Assembly: GCF_002188635.1 (NCBI RefSeq)
Contig: NZ_NINX01000035.1
Coordinates: forward strand, 124,001-188,000
Direction of reading: 5' to 3'
Source: Pigmentiphaga sp. NML030171
Lineage (GTDB): Bacteria; Pseudomonadota; Gammaproteobacteria; Burkholderiales; Burkholderiaceae_B
Length of the DNA: 64,000 bases
Each line of letters begins with the position of its first letter. Position 1 is the stretch's first letter. Positions 8,872 to 16,240 of the stretch are shown here, one piece after another. The notes under the pieces are model-generated. The model saw only the letters and a program-made list of their open reading frames with translations, was not told where the DNA came from and did not search any database. The position numbers and the translations under genes are program-made.

Positions 8872-10138
8872 AGGTGGTGGACGTGGCACGGGCCGGAGCA
8901 TGGCCGGCATCCGGGCGCCGGTCCACCCAGGCCAGCACGGCCAGCACCGCCAGCGCGGCCGCCGCTGGCGCGACCGCGGTCAGCACGATGTCCCGGGGGC
9001 TCCAGTTCAGCGCCAGCATCAGGCCACCCAGCGCCGGTCCGACGATGGAACCTATGCGGCCCGAGGCCGCGGCCCAGCCCACGCCGGTGGTACGGAGTTC
9101 CGGCGGATAGTAGGACACCGCCAGCGCGCTTTGTCCCACGCACCCGGTGATCAGGCCGGCGCCCATGCCGCCGATCACGGCCAGCACCTGCCCAGGCGCC
9201 AGCGCGACCTGGTTCACGACCAGTATCGAAGCGATCGCGATCAAGGTCGTGATCGCCAGGAGCCGCTTGACGCCCAGCTTCGCCACCAGCGCCATCATCG
9301 CCAGGCTGCCCAGCAGGCCGCCCATGCCGAAGGCGGCCGTCGCGGCCGGCGCCTGCGCGCGACCGAAGCCGAACTCGGCCAGCAGCGTGGGTATCCAGAA
9401 GGTCAGGGCATAGGCGTCCAGGAAGATCAGGAAGGCGAACAGCCAGAGCAGCCAGGTGCGCAGCCGCCACCGGCGGTCGAACAGCGCCGCCACGCTGCCG
9501 CCCTGGGCCGGCCGGGAGGCACGGGTTGCCGGGCCGCGGCCGGGAAGGACCTTCAGGAATAAGGGCAGCAGCACCAGCGGAAGGATGCCGCCTATCAAGA
9601 ACACCGAGTGCCAACCGTACTGCCGCATCAAGGGCACGCCGGCCATGCCGCCGATGACGGCTCCCGCCGACAGTCCCGCCGCCACCAGCATCGCCGCCGT
9701 TTCCTTGTAGCGGGCCGGCGTCGCGCCGGCGGCAGCCGACACCGCCACGGGCAGCGCGCCGCCCAGACCCACGGCCGCGACGAAGCGCAGGGCTGCCAGC
9801 ACGGGGACATCCGGCGACCAGGCGGACAGCAGCGTGCCCAGGCCGAATATCGCGACACTCAGGCCGCCCACCGTGCGTTGTCCCCAGCGGCCGGCCAGTG
9901 GACCGCATGCCAGATAGCCCACGACGGCGCCCACGCTGGTGGCGACGAAGGCCGGCGTGAACGCCGCGGGCGGCAGGCCCCATTCACGCGCCAATGCCGG
10001 CGCGACGAAGGCGATGGATGTGGTGTCCAGGCCGTCCAGCAGCACGACCAGGAAACAGATCGCCACGATACCGATGCGGGCAAGGCGCGAACGCGGAGCG
10101 TCGCCGGACGCGGCGGCCGATGCGGAGGAAGTGTCCAT
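8870..10138 (-). CDS. Aromatic acid:H+ symporter family transporter (AAHS)
   Basis: The protein has 422 residues and 12 predicted membrane helices. Helix 1 contains LLDGLDTTSIAFVAPAL, matching the conserved acidic DG.D signature of PcaK/BenK-type aromatic acid importers, and the cytoplasmic loop between helices 2 and 3 has GPLAGRWGQR. A central loop of about 20 residues (GRGPATRASRPAQGG) separates the halves. It probably imports an aromatic or related organic acid by proton symport across the inner membrane. The ATG at 10138 lies 23 bases downstream of the esterase gene on the same strand, so the pair forms an operon: the esterase could release the acid moiety of an ester. The exact substrate is not determinable. 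Confidence 0.84.
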   Translation of the reverse strand: MDTSSASAAASGDAPRSRLARIGIVAICFLVVLLDGLDTTSIAFVAPALAREWGLPPAAFTPAFVATSVGAVVGYLACGPLAGRWGQRTVGGLSVAIFGLGTLLSAWSPDVPVLAALRFVAAVGLGGALPVAVSAAAGATPARYKETAAMLVAAGLSAGAVIGGMAGVPLMRQYGWHSVFLIGGILPLVLLPLFLKVLPGRGPATRASRPAQGGSVAALFDRRWRLRTWLLWLFAFLIFLDAYALTFWIPTLLAEFGFGRAQAPAATAAFGMGGLLGSLAMMALVAKLGVKRLLAITTLIAIASILVVNQVALAPGQVLAVIGGMGAGLITGCVGQSALAVSYYPPELRTTGVGWAAASGRIGSIVGPALGGLMLALNWSPRDIVLTAVAPAAAALAVLAVLAWVDRRPDAGHAPARATSTT

Positions 10139-10161
10139 GGTGGTCCTTGCGAAGAAGGGAT

Positions 10162-11631
10162 TCAACGCGGCGCGTGCCGGGCCTGGATGAGGCGGTCGAT
10201 ATGCAGAACGGCGCCATCCTGTCCATGGCTGGGCCACGGCGGCAACGTCGCGCGATTGGGATCGCCGGTGCGGGCAAACGCGGCGCAGATGTCCTGGAAA
10301 CCGTGGCTGAGGTCGGCAAGCTCGGCGGAGTCGGCACCAGCCACCATGGGCGCGTCCCGCCAGGTGGCCAGGTTGCCGAACAGGAAGGGCAGATCGATGC
10401 AATGGCACGCGCCGATGCCCGGTGTAGGCGACTGCCAGTCGAACTGATAGACGAAAGGCGCGCGGCCCTTGGCGGCCAACGCGCGGGCATACGCCAGCGT
10501 AGGCTCGATGAAATCCAGGCGTGACCGCAGGTCCGTCAGCGCCGCGAGAGGCGTGCCCGGCGCCCGGCTGGCGCGCGCCTGCTCATACCGCTCGCCACCT
10601 GTCTGCCCGTAGTGGACGTGATATACCTCGCGCACCGTGTCCGCCGGCAGGCCGCCCATGACGGCGTCGCCCACATAGAACGCGGCATTTTCTTCGCGCG
10701 TGTAGCCGATGATGGTGTCGCACCAGGCGCCGGCCCCGGCGGCTGCCAGCGGTGGAGCGGCGATGACATCGCCGTCGACAGTCGGCATGAATGGCGGCGT
10801 GACCTCCCCGGTGCTGGCCGGGACGGTCTGCCGCAGTACCTGCAACTGGGCTTTCAGGATGGCGTCCACCGGCAGCCGCGACAGGTTGTCCGGCGTTGCG
10901 GTCTCGATTCCCGCGGCGCGGGTGAACATGTGCGCCACTTCGCGCTTCTGCGCCGGCGCCTGCAAGGCCACGCCCAGCGGCGTGCTCATCATGATGGCGC
11001 GGTCGAACCACTCGGGGCCGTCCGCGCGGGTCTGCAGCGCAGCGATCGAGTACGCGCCCGCCGACTGTCCCGCCACCGTGACGTTGGCAGGATCGCCGCC
11101 GAACGCGCCGATGGCGCGCCGTATCCACGACAGCGCGGCCATCTGGTCGCGCAGCCCCAGGTTGGCGGGTGCGATCCCGGGAATGGGCAAGAAGCCCAGC
11201 ACGCCCAGGCGATAGGTCACGTTGACCACGATCATGCCGGTGCGCTCGGCCAGCACGGCGCCGTCGTAGCAGGGCAGCGAACCGCCGCCCGTCATGAAGG
11301 CGCCGCCGTGCAGGAACACGAACACCGGCGCGCGGGATGGGCGGTCGATAGGTACCCAGATGTCCAGGTGCAGGCAGTCCTCGTCCTGCCGGGCGGGATA
11401 GTCGCCCATGACCTTGGCCAGCCTCGACGGCAACTGCGGCGGGATGGCCGCGGGCGCCGTCGCGTCGAACCGGCCATCGCCTTCGGCCAGTGGCCGGGGC
11501 GGCGCGAAGCGGTGGCCGCCGGTGGGGGGCAGGGCGTAGGGCACGCCCAGGAAACGGACCACCTTGCCCTCGCGGGCGCCCAGCAGGCGACCGTAGGGCA
11601 TGTCCACGACGCTTGGATCGTTCGGGTTCAT
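10162..11631 (-). CDS. Type B carboxylesterase/lipase
   Basis: This 489-residue alpha/beta hydrolase belongs to the carboxylesterase type B family. Visible hallmarks are the oxyanion-hole motif HGGAF, the serine nucleophile elbow in VAGQSAGAYSI, an acidic triad residue in YTREENAAF, and the histidine region GACHCIDLPFLFGN. Family members usually have Gly after that His and Glu before LPFLF; here they are Cys and Asp. No signal peptide is visible, so a cytoplasmic ester hydrolase is likely. The start at 11631 has GGGAG about ten bases upstream. It is the first gene of an operon with an aromatic-acid transporter and is divergent from a LysR regulator, which suggests catabolism of an aromatic or carboxylic ester. 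Confidence 0.87.
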   Translation of the reverse strand: MNPNDPSVVDMPYGRLLGAREGKVVRFLGVPYALPPTGGHRFAPPRPLAEGDGRFDATAPAAIPPQLPSRLAKVMGDYPARQDEDCLHLDIWVPIDRPSRAPVFVFLHGGAFMTGGGSLPCYDGAVLAERTGMIVVNVTYRLGVLGFLPIPGIAPANLGLRDQMAALSWIRRAIGAFGGDPANVTVAGQSAGAYSIAALQTRADGPEWFDRAIMMSTPLGVALQAPAQKREVAHMFTRAAGIETATPDNLSRLPVDAILKAQLQVLRQTVPASTGEVTPPFMPTVDGDVIAAPPLAAAGAGAWCDTIIGYTREENAAFYVGDAVMGGLPADTVREVYHVHYGQTGGERYEQARASRAPGTPLAALTDLRSRLDFIEPTLAYARALAAKGRAPFVYQFDWQSPTPGIGACHCIDLPFLFGNLATWRDAPMVAGADSAELADLSHGFQDICAAFARTGDPNRATLPPWPSHGQDGAVLHIDRLIQARHAPR

Positions 11632-11685
11632 GGCATGGCTCCCCTTTGTGGTGAAGGAAGCGTAGCATCGCAAACTGCTCGAGTT

Positions 11686-11703
11686 CGTTCTGTTATTGGA
11701 ACG
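11686..11703. promoter_or_regulatory. Candidate LysR operator between regulator and esterase
   Basis: The dyad CGTTC-N8-GAACG fits the T-N11-A pattern of LysR-type binding sites and sits 28 bases before the regulator's ATG, between it and the divergent esterase gene. It is short, so support is modest. Confidence 0.4.
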
Positions 11704-11730
11704 TCAACGTACTGGAAAAGGAACGAATCC

Positions 11731-12702
11731 ATGCGCGGCCTGGACGACATGTACGTGTTCAAGATGGTGGTCGACCATGGCGGCCTGTCGCCCGCCGGAC
11801 GGCAGATGGGCGTGGCCAAGTCCACGCTGGCGCGCAGGCTGGCCGACCTGGAGCGCCGCCTGGGCGCGCCGCTCTTCCACCGTGGCCCCAGGCAGTTCGT
11901 GCTGACCAGCTTCGGACAGGAGTGCTACCGGCAATGCGCACGGGTGGCAGCCGAGGCCGACAGGCTGCTGGCACTGGCCGAACGCCTGCAAGCCGTGCCC
12001 ACCGGATCCCTGCACGTCATCGCGCCGCCCTACCTGAGCGAGATCGCGGTCGAAGGACTGGCCACCGAATTCGCGCTGGCTCACCCCCACGTACGGCTCC
12101 ATTTCGAGGCCAGCGCGCTCATTTTCGATCCGCGCTTCGTTTCGGCCGACCTCGTCATCTATCCCGCGTTCGAAGCGCTGCCCGACGCCGACATCGTCGC
12201 GCGCAAACTGATCACCAGCCCCTTCGCCCTGATGGCCAGCCCGGACCTGCCCGGCCTGGACACCTTGGCGGACCCGTCCGGCCTGGCCGCCATGCCCTGC
12301 CTGGGCTTCGGGCGCAAGGCCACCGAGTGGCTATGGCGGCTTCGGCGCGGCCGCGAAACCAGCGTCGTGCGCTTCGAACCGCGCTTCACCACCTACCACC
12401 TGTCGGCGCTGTTGCAGGCGGCGCGCCAGGGCCTGGGCATCGCGGCGCTGCCCCTGGACCTGTGCGCGGACGAATTTCGCCGGGGCAGACTGGTGCGAGT
12501 CCTGGAGGACTGGCTGCCACCGCCGGTCAACATCTTTGCCGTCTATCCGGGGGGCAGGACCCTGACCACCGCGGCCCGGTCCTTCCTGGACATGCTGGTG
12601 CAGCGCCTGCCGGGCGCGGATTTCGACGTCTCGCAGACGTCACGGGGCAGGGCGCAGCAGGCTGGCAGAGCGGGGCGAAGCCGGGCGTCTGGCCGGGGTT
12701 GA
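11731..12702 (+). CDS. LysR-family regulator of the esterase/transporter unit
   Basis: This 323-residue regulator starts with a LysR helix-turn-helix (LDDMYVFKMVVDHGG ... GVAKSTLARRLADLERRLG) followed by an effector domain from about residue 90 (GSLHVIAPPYLSEIAVEG). The ATG at 11731 immediately precedes the DNA-binding domain, and GGAAAAGGAACG upstream supplies a weak ribosome site. The last 30 residues are basic and low-complexity (RGRAQQAGRAGRSRASGRG), longer than usual for the family. It is divergent from the esterase-AAHS operon, which it very likely controls. The effector is unknown. Confidence 0.86.
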   Translation: MRGLDDMYVFKMVVDHGGLSPAGRQMGVAKSTLARRLADLERRLGAPLFHRGPRQFVLTSFGQECYRQCARVAAEADRLLALAERLQAVPTGSLHVIAPPYLSEIAVEGLATEFALAHPHVRLHFEASALIFDPRFVSADLVIYPAFEALPDADIVARKLITSPFALMASPDLPGLDTLADPSGLAAMPCLGFGRKATEWLWRLRRGRETSVVRFEPRFTTYHLSALLQAARQGLGIAALPLDLCADEFRRGRLVRVLEDWLPPPVNIFAVYPGGRTLTTAARSFLDMLVQRLPGADFDVSQTSRGRAQQAGRAGRSRASGRG

Positions 12703-12733
12703 TGCGGGGTTTGCAGGTTTTGCAGCCCTCGAT

Positions 12734-12762
12734 TTGCAAGCCGAAAAAAGTGTCGCTATAAT
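12734..12762 (+). promoter_or_regulatory. Sigma70 promoter of tRNA-Arg
   Basis: TTGCAA at 12734-12739 and a consensus TATAAT at 12757-12762 are separated by 17 bp and lie 15 bases before the mature tRNA 5' end. This is the clearest housekeeping promoter in the window. Confidence 0.8.
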
Positions 12763-12776
12763 TTCATTTCTTTGCA

Positions 12777-12853
12777 GCGCCCGTAGCTCAGTTGGATAGA
12801 GTACTTGGCTACGAACCAAGGGGTCGTGGGTTCGAATCCTGCCGGGCGCGCCA
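12777..12853 (+). tRNA. tRNA-Arg (anticodon ACG)
   Basis: This 77-base tRNA has a 7-bp acceptor stem (GCGCCCG / CGGGCGC), a D-loop region AGCTCAGTTGGATAGAG, anticodon stem CTTGG/CCAAG around loop CTACGAA (anticodon ACG, read as ICG for CGN codons), and a T-arm GTGGGTTCGAATCCTGC. The discriminator is G and the 3' CCA is encoded. A consensus promoter precedes it and a strong terminator follows, so it is a single-tRNA transcription unit. Confidence 0.97.
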
Positions 12854-12879
12854 GAATTACCCTGTTAAATCAGGGATTT

Positions 12880-12915
12880 AAACGGCTTGAGGTCCACGAC
12901 CCTCAAGCCGTTTTT
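12880..12915 (+). terminator. Terminator of the tRNA-Arg transcript
   Basis: A perfect 13-bp stem (AAACGGCTTGAGG / CCTCAAGCCGTTT) with an 8-base loop is followed by TTTTT. It begins 27 bases after the tRNA. Confidence 0.9.
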
Positions 12916-13061
12916 CTTTGCCTGGGAGATTTGGGGGCGCCGCCTGCTTGGATGGCATCAATCTCGCGCAGGCGTGCGTGCGGTATCGGCTGACATCAGT
13001 GGGTGCGCATCCGGGCCGAGTTGCGCCCAGACAGCAAAGCCATCCCGAGGGGTGGTTTTTT
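12916..13061 (+). other. Non-coding stretch ending in an orphan terminator
   Basis: No credible gene lies here. At 13037-13061 a short hairpin (CCAtCCC / GGGTGG) is followed by TTTTTT, a good intrinsic terminator on the plus strand, although the tRNA already has its own terminator 120 bases earlier. This may mark the end of a small RNA of up to about 145 nt. No strong promoter is visible: TTGGAT near 12949 is the only -35-like element. Confidence 0.35.
13037..13061 (+). terminator. Second intrinsic terminator downstream of tRNA-Arg
   Basis: AAAGCCATCCC-GAG-GGGTGG followed by six T residues forms a compact stem (one bulged T) plus a U-tract. No coding gene ends at it on this strand. Confidence 0.55.
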
Positions 13062-13136
13062 CGTTGAGGCCAACTGGCCTGGCTTTCTTCCAGGAACGAC
13101 AGTTGCTGCCCCGTCTCCTCCTTCCAGGAGGCCGAC

Positions 13137-13340
13137 ATGCTGACTATCAACGACGTTCAAGATGCGATGCGAGTCTGGGACGAGGCCCATGTCGCAGTCC
13201 ACGACTATTTCGGAAACAACGACATCCTTGATCCGCACAGCTGGACGAGATGGCAGGATCTGGTCGAAACCGAAAATCTGGCGCGCACGCAGGCCTTGAC
13301 GACCATCAACAGCTATCGAGGGTTGGAGCAGGCGAAGTAG
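13137..13340 (+). CDS. Small hypothetical protein (67 aa)
   Basis: This 67-residue ORF starts with an ATG preceded by CAGGAGG eight bases upstream, one of the best ribosome sites in the window. The product is acidic and soluble, with a run of Trp/Asp/His residues (MRVWDEAHVAVHDYFGNN, DPHSWTRWQDLVE), and no signal or membrane segment. No family was recognised. It lies between an orphan terminator and a convergent toxin-antitoxin pair in a patch that looks acquired. The strong Shine-Dalgarno sequence argues that it is translated; function cannot be inferred. Confidence 0.5.
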   Translation: MLTINDVQDAMRVWDEAHVAVHDYFGNNDILDPHSWTRWQDLVETENLARTQALTTINSYRGLEQAK

Positions 13341-13356
13341 GGGGTGCGATATATAG

Positions 13357-13683
13357 CTAGAAATTGAGCTGTTCCGGGCTGATGCCCAGCGCTGCCGCAA
13401 TTTTTTCCCGAGTCGATTTGCGCAGACGGTCGCTGCTTTCCTGTTGAGCGTAGGCGGACTGGCTGATGCCCAGACGCTCGGCCACTTCAGCTTGCGTAAA
13501 GCCGAGATGCTCGCGCCACGCGCGAACGGGGGTGGCGCCGTCCACGGTTCGGCTGATTACGTCGTGAGGAATCAAATCCTTGCCGACGTTGCGCTGCGCC
13601 ATGTATTCGCCGTAAGGGATCACCACGAAGGCGGGTTTGCCGTCCGCGCCGTTGATGACCTGGATATTAATACGTGCGTTCAT
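13357..13683 (-). CDS. XRE-type antitoxin/transcriptional repressor
   Basis: This 108-residue protein carries a helix-turn-helix of the Cro/C1 (HTH_3) type in its C-terminal half: FTQAEVAERLGISQSAYAQQE. Its N-terminal half (INIQVINGADGKPAFVVIPYGEYMAQ) looks like the beta-rich start of antitoxins related to Phd/HigA. It is encoded second, overlapping the toxin gene by 17 bases, as in HigBA/RelB-like pairs where the toxin comes first. It should neutralise the toxin and repress their common promoter, where an A/T-rich tandem repeat lies. Codon use is less GC-biased than in neighbouring catabolic genes. Confidence 0.85.
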   Translation of the reverse strand: MNARINIQVINGADGKPAFVVIPYGEYMAQRNVGKDLIPHDVISRTVDGATPVRAWREHLGFTQAEVAERLGISQSAYAQQESSDRLRKSTREKIAAALGISPEQLNF

Positions 13684-13921
13684 CGCGCTTTTTTATCTCC
13701 TGGATTTCGATGATTCTGATCTCCCCGTCCCAATCGAAGAAGATCCGGTAGTTCCCGACTCGAAGGCGGTAACCATACTGTTGGTTGACCAGGGACTTGA
13801 TGTTCTGACAATCCGGCATTGCCGACAGCGCGGAAATGCCATCACGAATCGATGCCTGATGAGGCCGATTGATCTTGCGCAATTGCTTGGCGGCCTTCAG
13901 GGTCCAGACGATCGAATTCAT
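13667..13921 (-). CDS. RelE/ParE-family toxin
   Basis: The 84-residue protein has the compact RelE/ParE fold pattern: a basic N-terminal helix pair (WTLKAAKQLRKINRPHQASIRDGI), then strands KSLVNQQYGYRLRVGNYRIFFDW and a final EIRIIEIQEIKKRDE. The YRLRVGNYRI segment with Arg and Tyr is the usual location of catalytic/mRNA-contact residues in RelE-type RNases. It is encoded immediately upstream of, and overlaps, its XRE antitoxin. A ribonuclease role at the ribosome is inferred from family; ParE-like gyrase toxicity is an alternative. Confidence 0.85.
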   Translation of the reverse strand: MNSIVWTLKAAKQLRKINRPHQASIRDGISALSAMPDCQNIKSLVNQQYGYRLRVGNYRIFFDWDGEIRIIEIQEIKKRDERTY

Positions 13922-13925
13922 TAGT

Positions 13926-13946
13926 ATTATAAGTTAATTATAAGTT
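13926..13946. promoter_or_regulatory. A/T-rich tandem repeat before the toxin gene
   Basis: ATTATAAGTT occurs twice with an 11-bp period (13926-13935 and 13937-13946), just upstream of the toxin start codon on the minus strand. One helical turn of spacing suits an autoregulatory antitoxin operator; on the minus strand it also supplies TATAAT-like -10 elements. Confidence 0.5.
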
Positions 13947-14207
13947 TTATGCGTGATCTGTCCAAGTGCGCTTGACGAGGTCACCCGCCGAGCTGACGGC
14001 GCATCATTAACCACGATGAACATGGCCGACAACGTGGCAAAGGACATCTTGGTCCATGTTTCACGTGACCGCCGCCATGCCGAGCAAGCCCCCCATGCGA
14101 CGATCGGTCGCGTCCCACCCCCCGCGTTTCTCCACCAACTCCGGGTACACTGGCTGTGTCGAAACGCTGCCCAGGGGCGCGGTTTCACGCCGTTGCCCCA
14201 CTGACCC
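13947..14207. other. Intergenic stretch without a recognisable gene
   Basis: The bases between the toxin promoter and the cytochrome gene contain open frames on both strands, but neither has a ribosome site or family resemblance. It presumably holds the cytochrome promoter; no consensus pair is obvious. Confidence 0.4.
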
Positions 14208-14936
14208 ATGCCATTCGTCAACTACAAATACAAAATCCTGGGGGGACTTTCCGCGATGGCCCTGTCGGCGCCGTTGTCGGCCCAGCAGCCCGAGAAGCTC
14301 GAGCCGGGCACCATGGCGGGACGCATGGCGGCCTGTACGGCCTGTCATGGCGAGCAGGGCCGCGCCGGACCAGACGGCTACTACCCCCGCATCGCCGGCA
14401 AGCCGGCCGACTACCTGTACAACCAGCTCGTCTATTTCCGCGCCGGCCAGCGTCAGTACCGGCCCATGCAGCATCTGCTCGAGAACATGTCGGACGAGTA
14501 CCTGAAGCAGATCGCGGTGTGGTTTTCGGACCAGCATCCTCCTTATCCCGATCCCAAGCCATCGCGCCTGCCCGCCGCCACGCTGGAGCATGGCCGGCAG
14601 CTCGTGATGGAAGGCGATCGTGCGCGCGGGGTGCCCGCATGCGTGTCCTGCCATGGGCAGGCGCTGTCCGGTGTGTTGCCGGCGGTGCCGGCGCTGCTGG
14701 GCCTGCCGCATGACTACCTGAGCTCGCAGTTCGGCGCGTGGACCAACGGCCTGCGCAAGGCGATCGCGCCCGATTGCATGGCAGACATCGCGCGTCGCCT
14801 GACGCCCGAGGACGTCAGCGCGGTGGCGGGATGGCTGTCTTCGCAACCGGTGCGCGAAGTGGTGCCGGCCGCCAGCCTGCCTGAGCCGATGCCGATGGAG
14901 TGCGGCAGCCAGGTGCATGTGGGGAGCCGGCCATGA
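14208..14936 (+). CDS. Exported dihaem cytochrome c
   Basis: This 242-residue c-type cytochrome has a signal peptide (ILGGLSAMALSAPLSAQ) and two CxxCH haem sites, CTACH near residue 43 and CVSCH near residue 145, each starting a cytochrome c domain of c4 type. It should carry electrons in the periplasm. The start at 14208 has no clear Shine-Dalgarno, but a later ATG at 14256 would remove most of the signal, so 14208 is kept. It overlaps the next cytochrome gene by four bases (ATGA). Dihaem and trihaem cytochromes in this order usually serve a membrane-bound dehydrogenase or molybdenum hydroxylase, but none is encoded next to them. Confidence 0.88.
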   Translation: MPFVNYKYKILGGLSAMALSAPLSAQQPEKLEPGTMAGRMAACTACHGEQGRAGPDGYYPRIAGKPADYLYNQLVYFRAGQRQYRPMQHLLENMSDEYLKQIAVWFSDQHPPYPDPKPSRLPAATLEHGRQLVMEGDRARGVPACVSCHGQALSGVLPAVPALLGLPHDYLSSQFGAWTNGLRKAIAPDCMADIARRLTPEDVSAVAGWLSSQPVREVVPAASLPEPMPMECGSQVHVGSRP

Positions 14937-16210
14937 ACAAGCGCGGATTCCTGCTGGGTGTGCTGGCGGTGGCCGTCGTGGCGGTGGGGACGGTGTTCTG
15001 GATGGGGCATCGGGAGTACGACACGCCTGCGCGGACCATGGCCGCGGAGGATGGCGGGCAGCAGATCGAGCGCGGGCGTTATCTGGCTCGCCTGGGCAAT
15101 TGCGTGGGGTGCCACACCGCGCCCGGCGGCGAGGCCTTCGCCGGCGGCCGTGCGCTGGCGACGCCGTTCGGCACGTTCTATGGCCCGAACCTGACGCCCG
15201 ATCCGGAGCACGGACTGGGCAGGTGGAGCGCCGATGATTTCTGGCGCGCGTTGCACCAGGGCAAGGCGCCGGATGGCAGCCTGCTGTATCCGGCCTTTCC
15301 GTATCCCAGCTATCGCCACGTCTCGCGCACGGACGCGGACGCGTTGTTCGCCTATCTGCGTTCGCTGCCGCCGGCGGCGCGGGTGAACCGGCCGCACGAG
15401 CTAGAGTTCCCCTATGACCAGCGCTGGCTGGTGGCGGTGTGGCGGGCCTTCTATTTCCGGCCGACGTCGGACGAGCCGGCACCGGCGGAGCCGTCCGAGG
15501 CCTGGCTGCGCGGACGCTATCTGGTCCAGGGCCTGGCCCATTGCGCGGAGTGCCACACGCCGCGCAATCGCCTGGGCGCGATGGCGCTGGATGCCGGGCT
15601 GGCCGGTTCGCTGATCGGCGGGCAATCCTGGTATGCGCCGCCGCTGACGGGCGACCGCGTGACCGGCCTGGGAGACTGGACCCGGCAGGACGTCGTCGAT
15701 CTGCTCAAGACGGGCATTTCGCCACGTTCGCACGCGGCGGGGCCGATGGCCGAGGCGGTCCATCAAGGGTTCCAGTACGCGAACGACGCCGACCTGGATG
15801 CGATGGCGGTCTATCTGAAGTCGCTGCCGGCGGTCGGCACCGATACGGCCTCGGTGTCCGCGGCCGCGGCGCCGGCGTTGATGGAGATCGGCGGCAAGCT
15901 GTACGAACAGCACTGTGCCCAGTGCCACGGCGCCGATGGCAAGGGGCGCCCGCCCGCCTGGCCGCCGCTGGCGGGCAATATCTCGGTGGTGGCCGCGTCG
16001 TCGGACAATGCGGTGCACATGGTGCTGTCGGGCGGTTTCGCGCCGGCCACGGCGGGCAATCCGCAGCCGCACGGCATGCCGCCGTTCGGCCAGTTGCTGG
16101 GCGACCAGGACGTGGCGGCCGTGGTGTCGTTCATCCGGCAGAGCTGGGGCAACCAGGCCAGCGCCGTCAGTCTGCCTGAGGTGCGCCGGGTGCGCGAGGC
16201 CGTGCGCTAG
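14933..16210 (+). CDS. Trihaem cytochrome c subunit (alcohol/gluconate dehydrogenase type)
   Basis: This 425-residue cytochrome has an N-terminal membrane helix (FLLGVLAVAVVAVGTVFW), likely uncleaved, and three CxxCH sites: CVGCH (about residue 47), CAECH (about 194) and CAQCH (about 320). This is the layout of the cytochrome subunit of membrane-bound alcohol, aldehyde, gluconate or isoquinoline dehydrogenases, which passes electrons to ubiquinone or an oxidase. The start ATG overlaps the upstream stop and is preceded by GGGGAG. Length matches the family (about 420-450). The catalytic partner is not in the neighbourhood, so it may be encoded elsewhere or lost. Confidence 0.87.
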   Translation: MNKRGFLLGVLAVAVVAVGTVFWMGHREYDTPARTMAAEDGGQQIERGRYLARLGNCVGCHTAPGGEAFAGGRALATPFGTFYGPNLTPDPEHGLGRWSADDFWRALHQGKAPDGSLLYPAFPYPSYRHVSRTDADALFAYLRSLPPAARVNRPHELEFPYDQRWLVAVWRAFYFRPTSDEPAPAEPSEAWLRGRYLVQGLAHCAECHTPRNRLGAMALDAGLAGSLIGGQSWYAPPLTGDRVTGLGDWTRQDVVDLLKTGISPRSHAAGPMAEAVHQGFQYANDADLDAMAVYLKSLPAVGTDTASVSAAAAPALMEIGGKLYEQHCAQCHGADGKGRPPAWPPLAGNISVVAASSDNAVHMVLSGGFAPATAGNPQPHGMPPFGQLLGDQDVAAVVSFIRQSWGNQASAVSLPEVRRVREAVR

Positions 16211-16240
16211 GGCCCGGTCCGGCGTTCAGCGCGCCGGGCC
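16211..16240. terminator. Possible hairpin between convergent genes
   Basis: GGCCCGG (16211-16217) can pair with CCGGGCC (16234-16240) across the 15-base gap and the end of the convergent gene. There is no T-run, so it is only a weak terminator candidate. Confidence 0.3.

Noticed and set aside
12777-12853. tRNA-Arg as an island attachment site
   Set aside because: No second copy of the tRNA 3' end and no integrase were found in the window.
12805-12993. Open frame overlapping tRNA-Arg
   Set aside because: It begins inside the tRNA and has no ribosome site.
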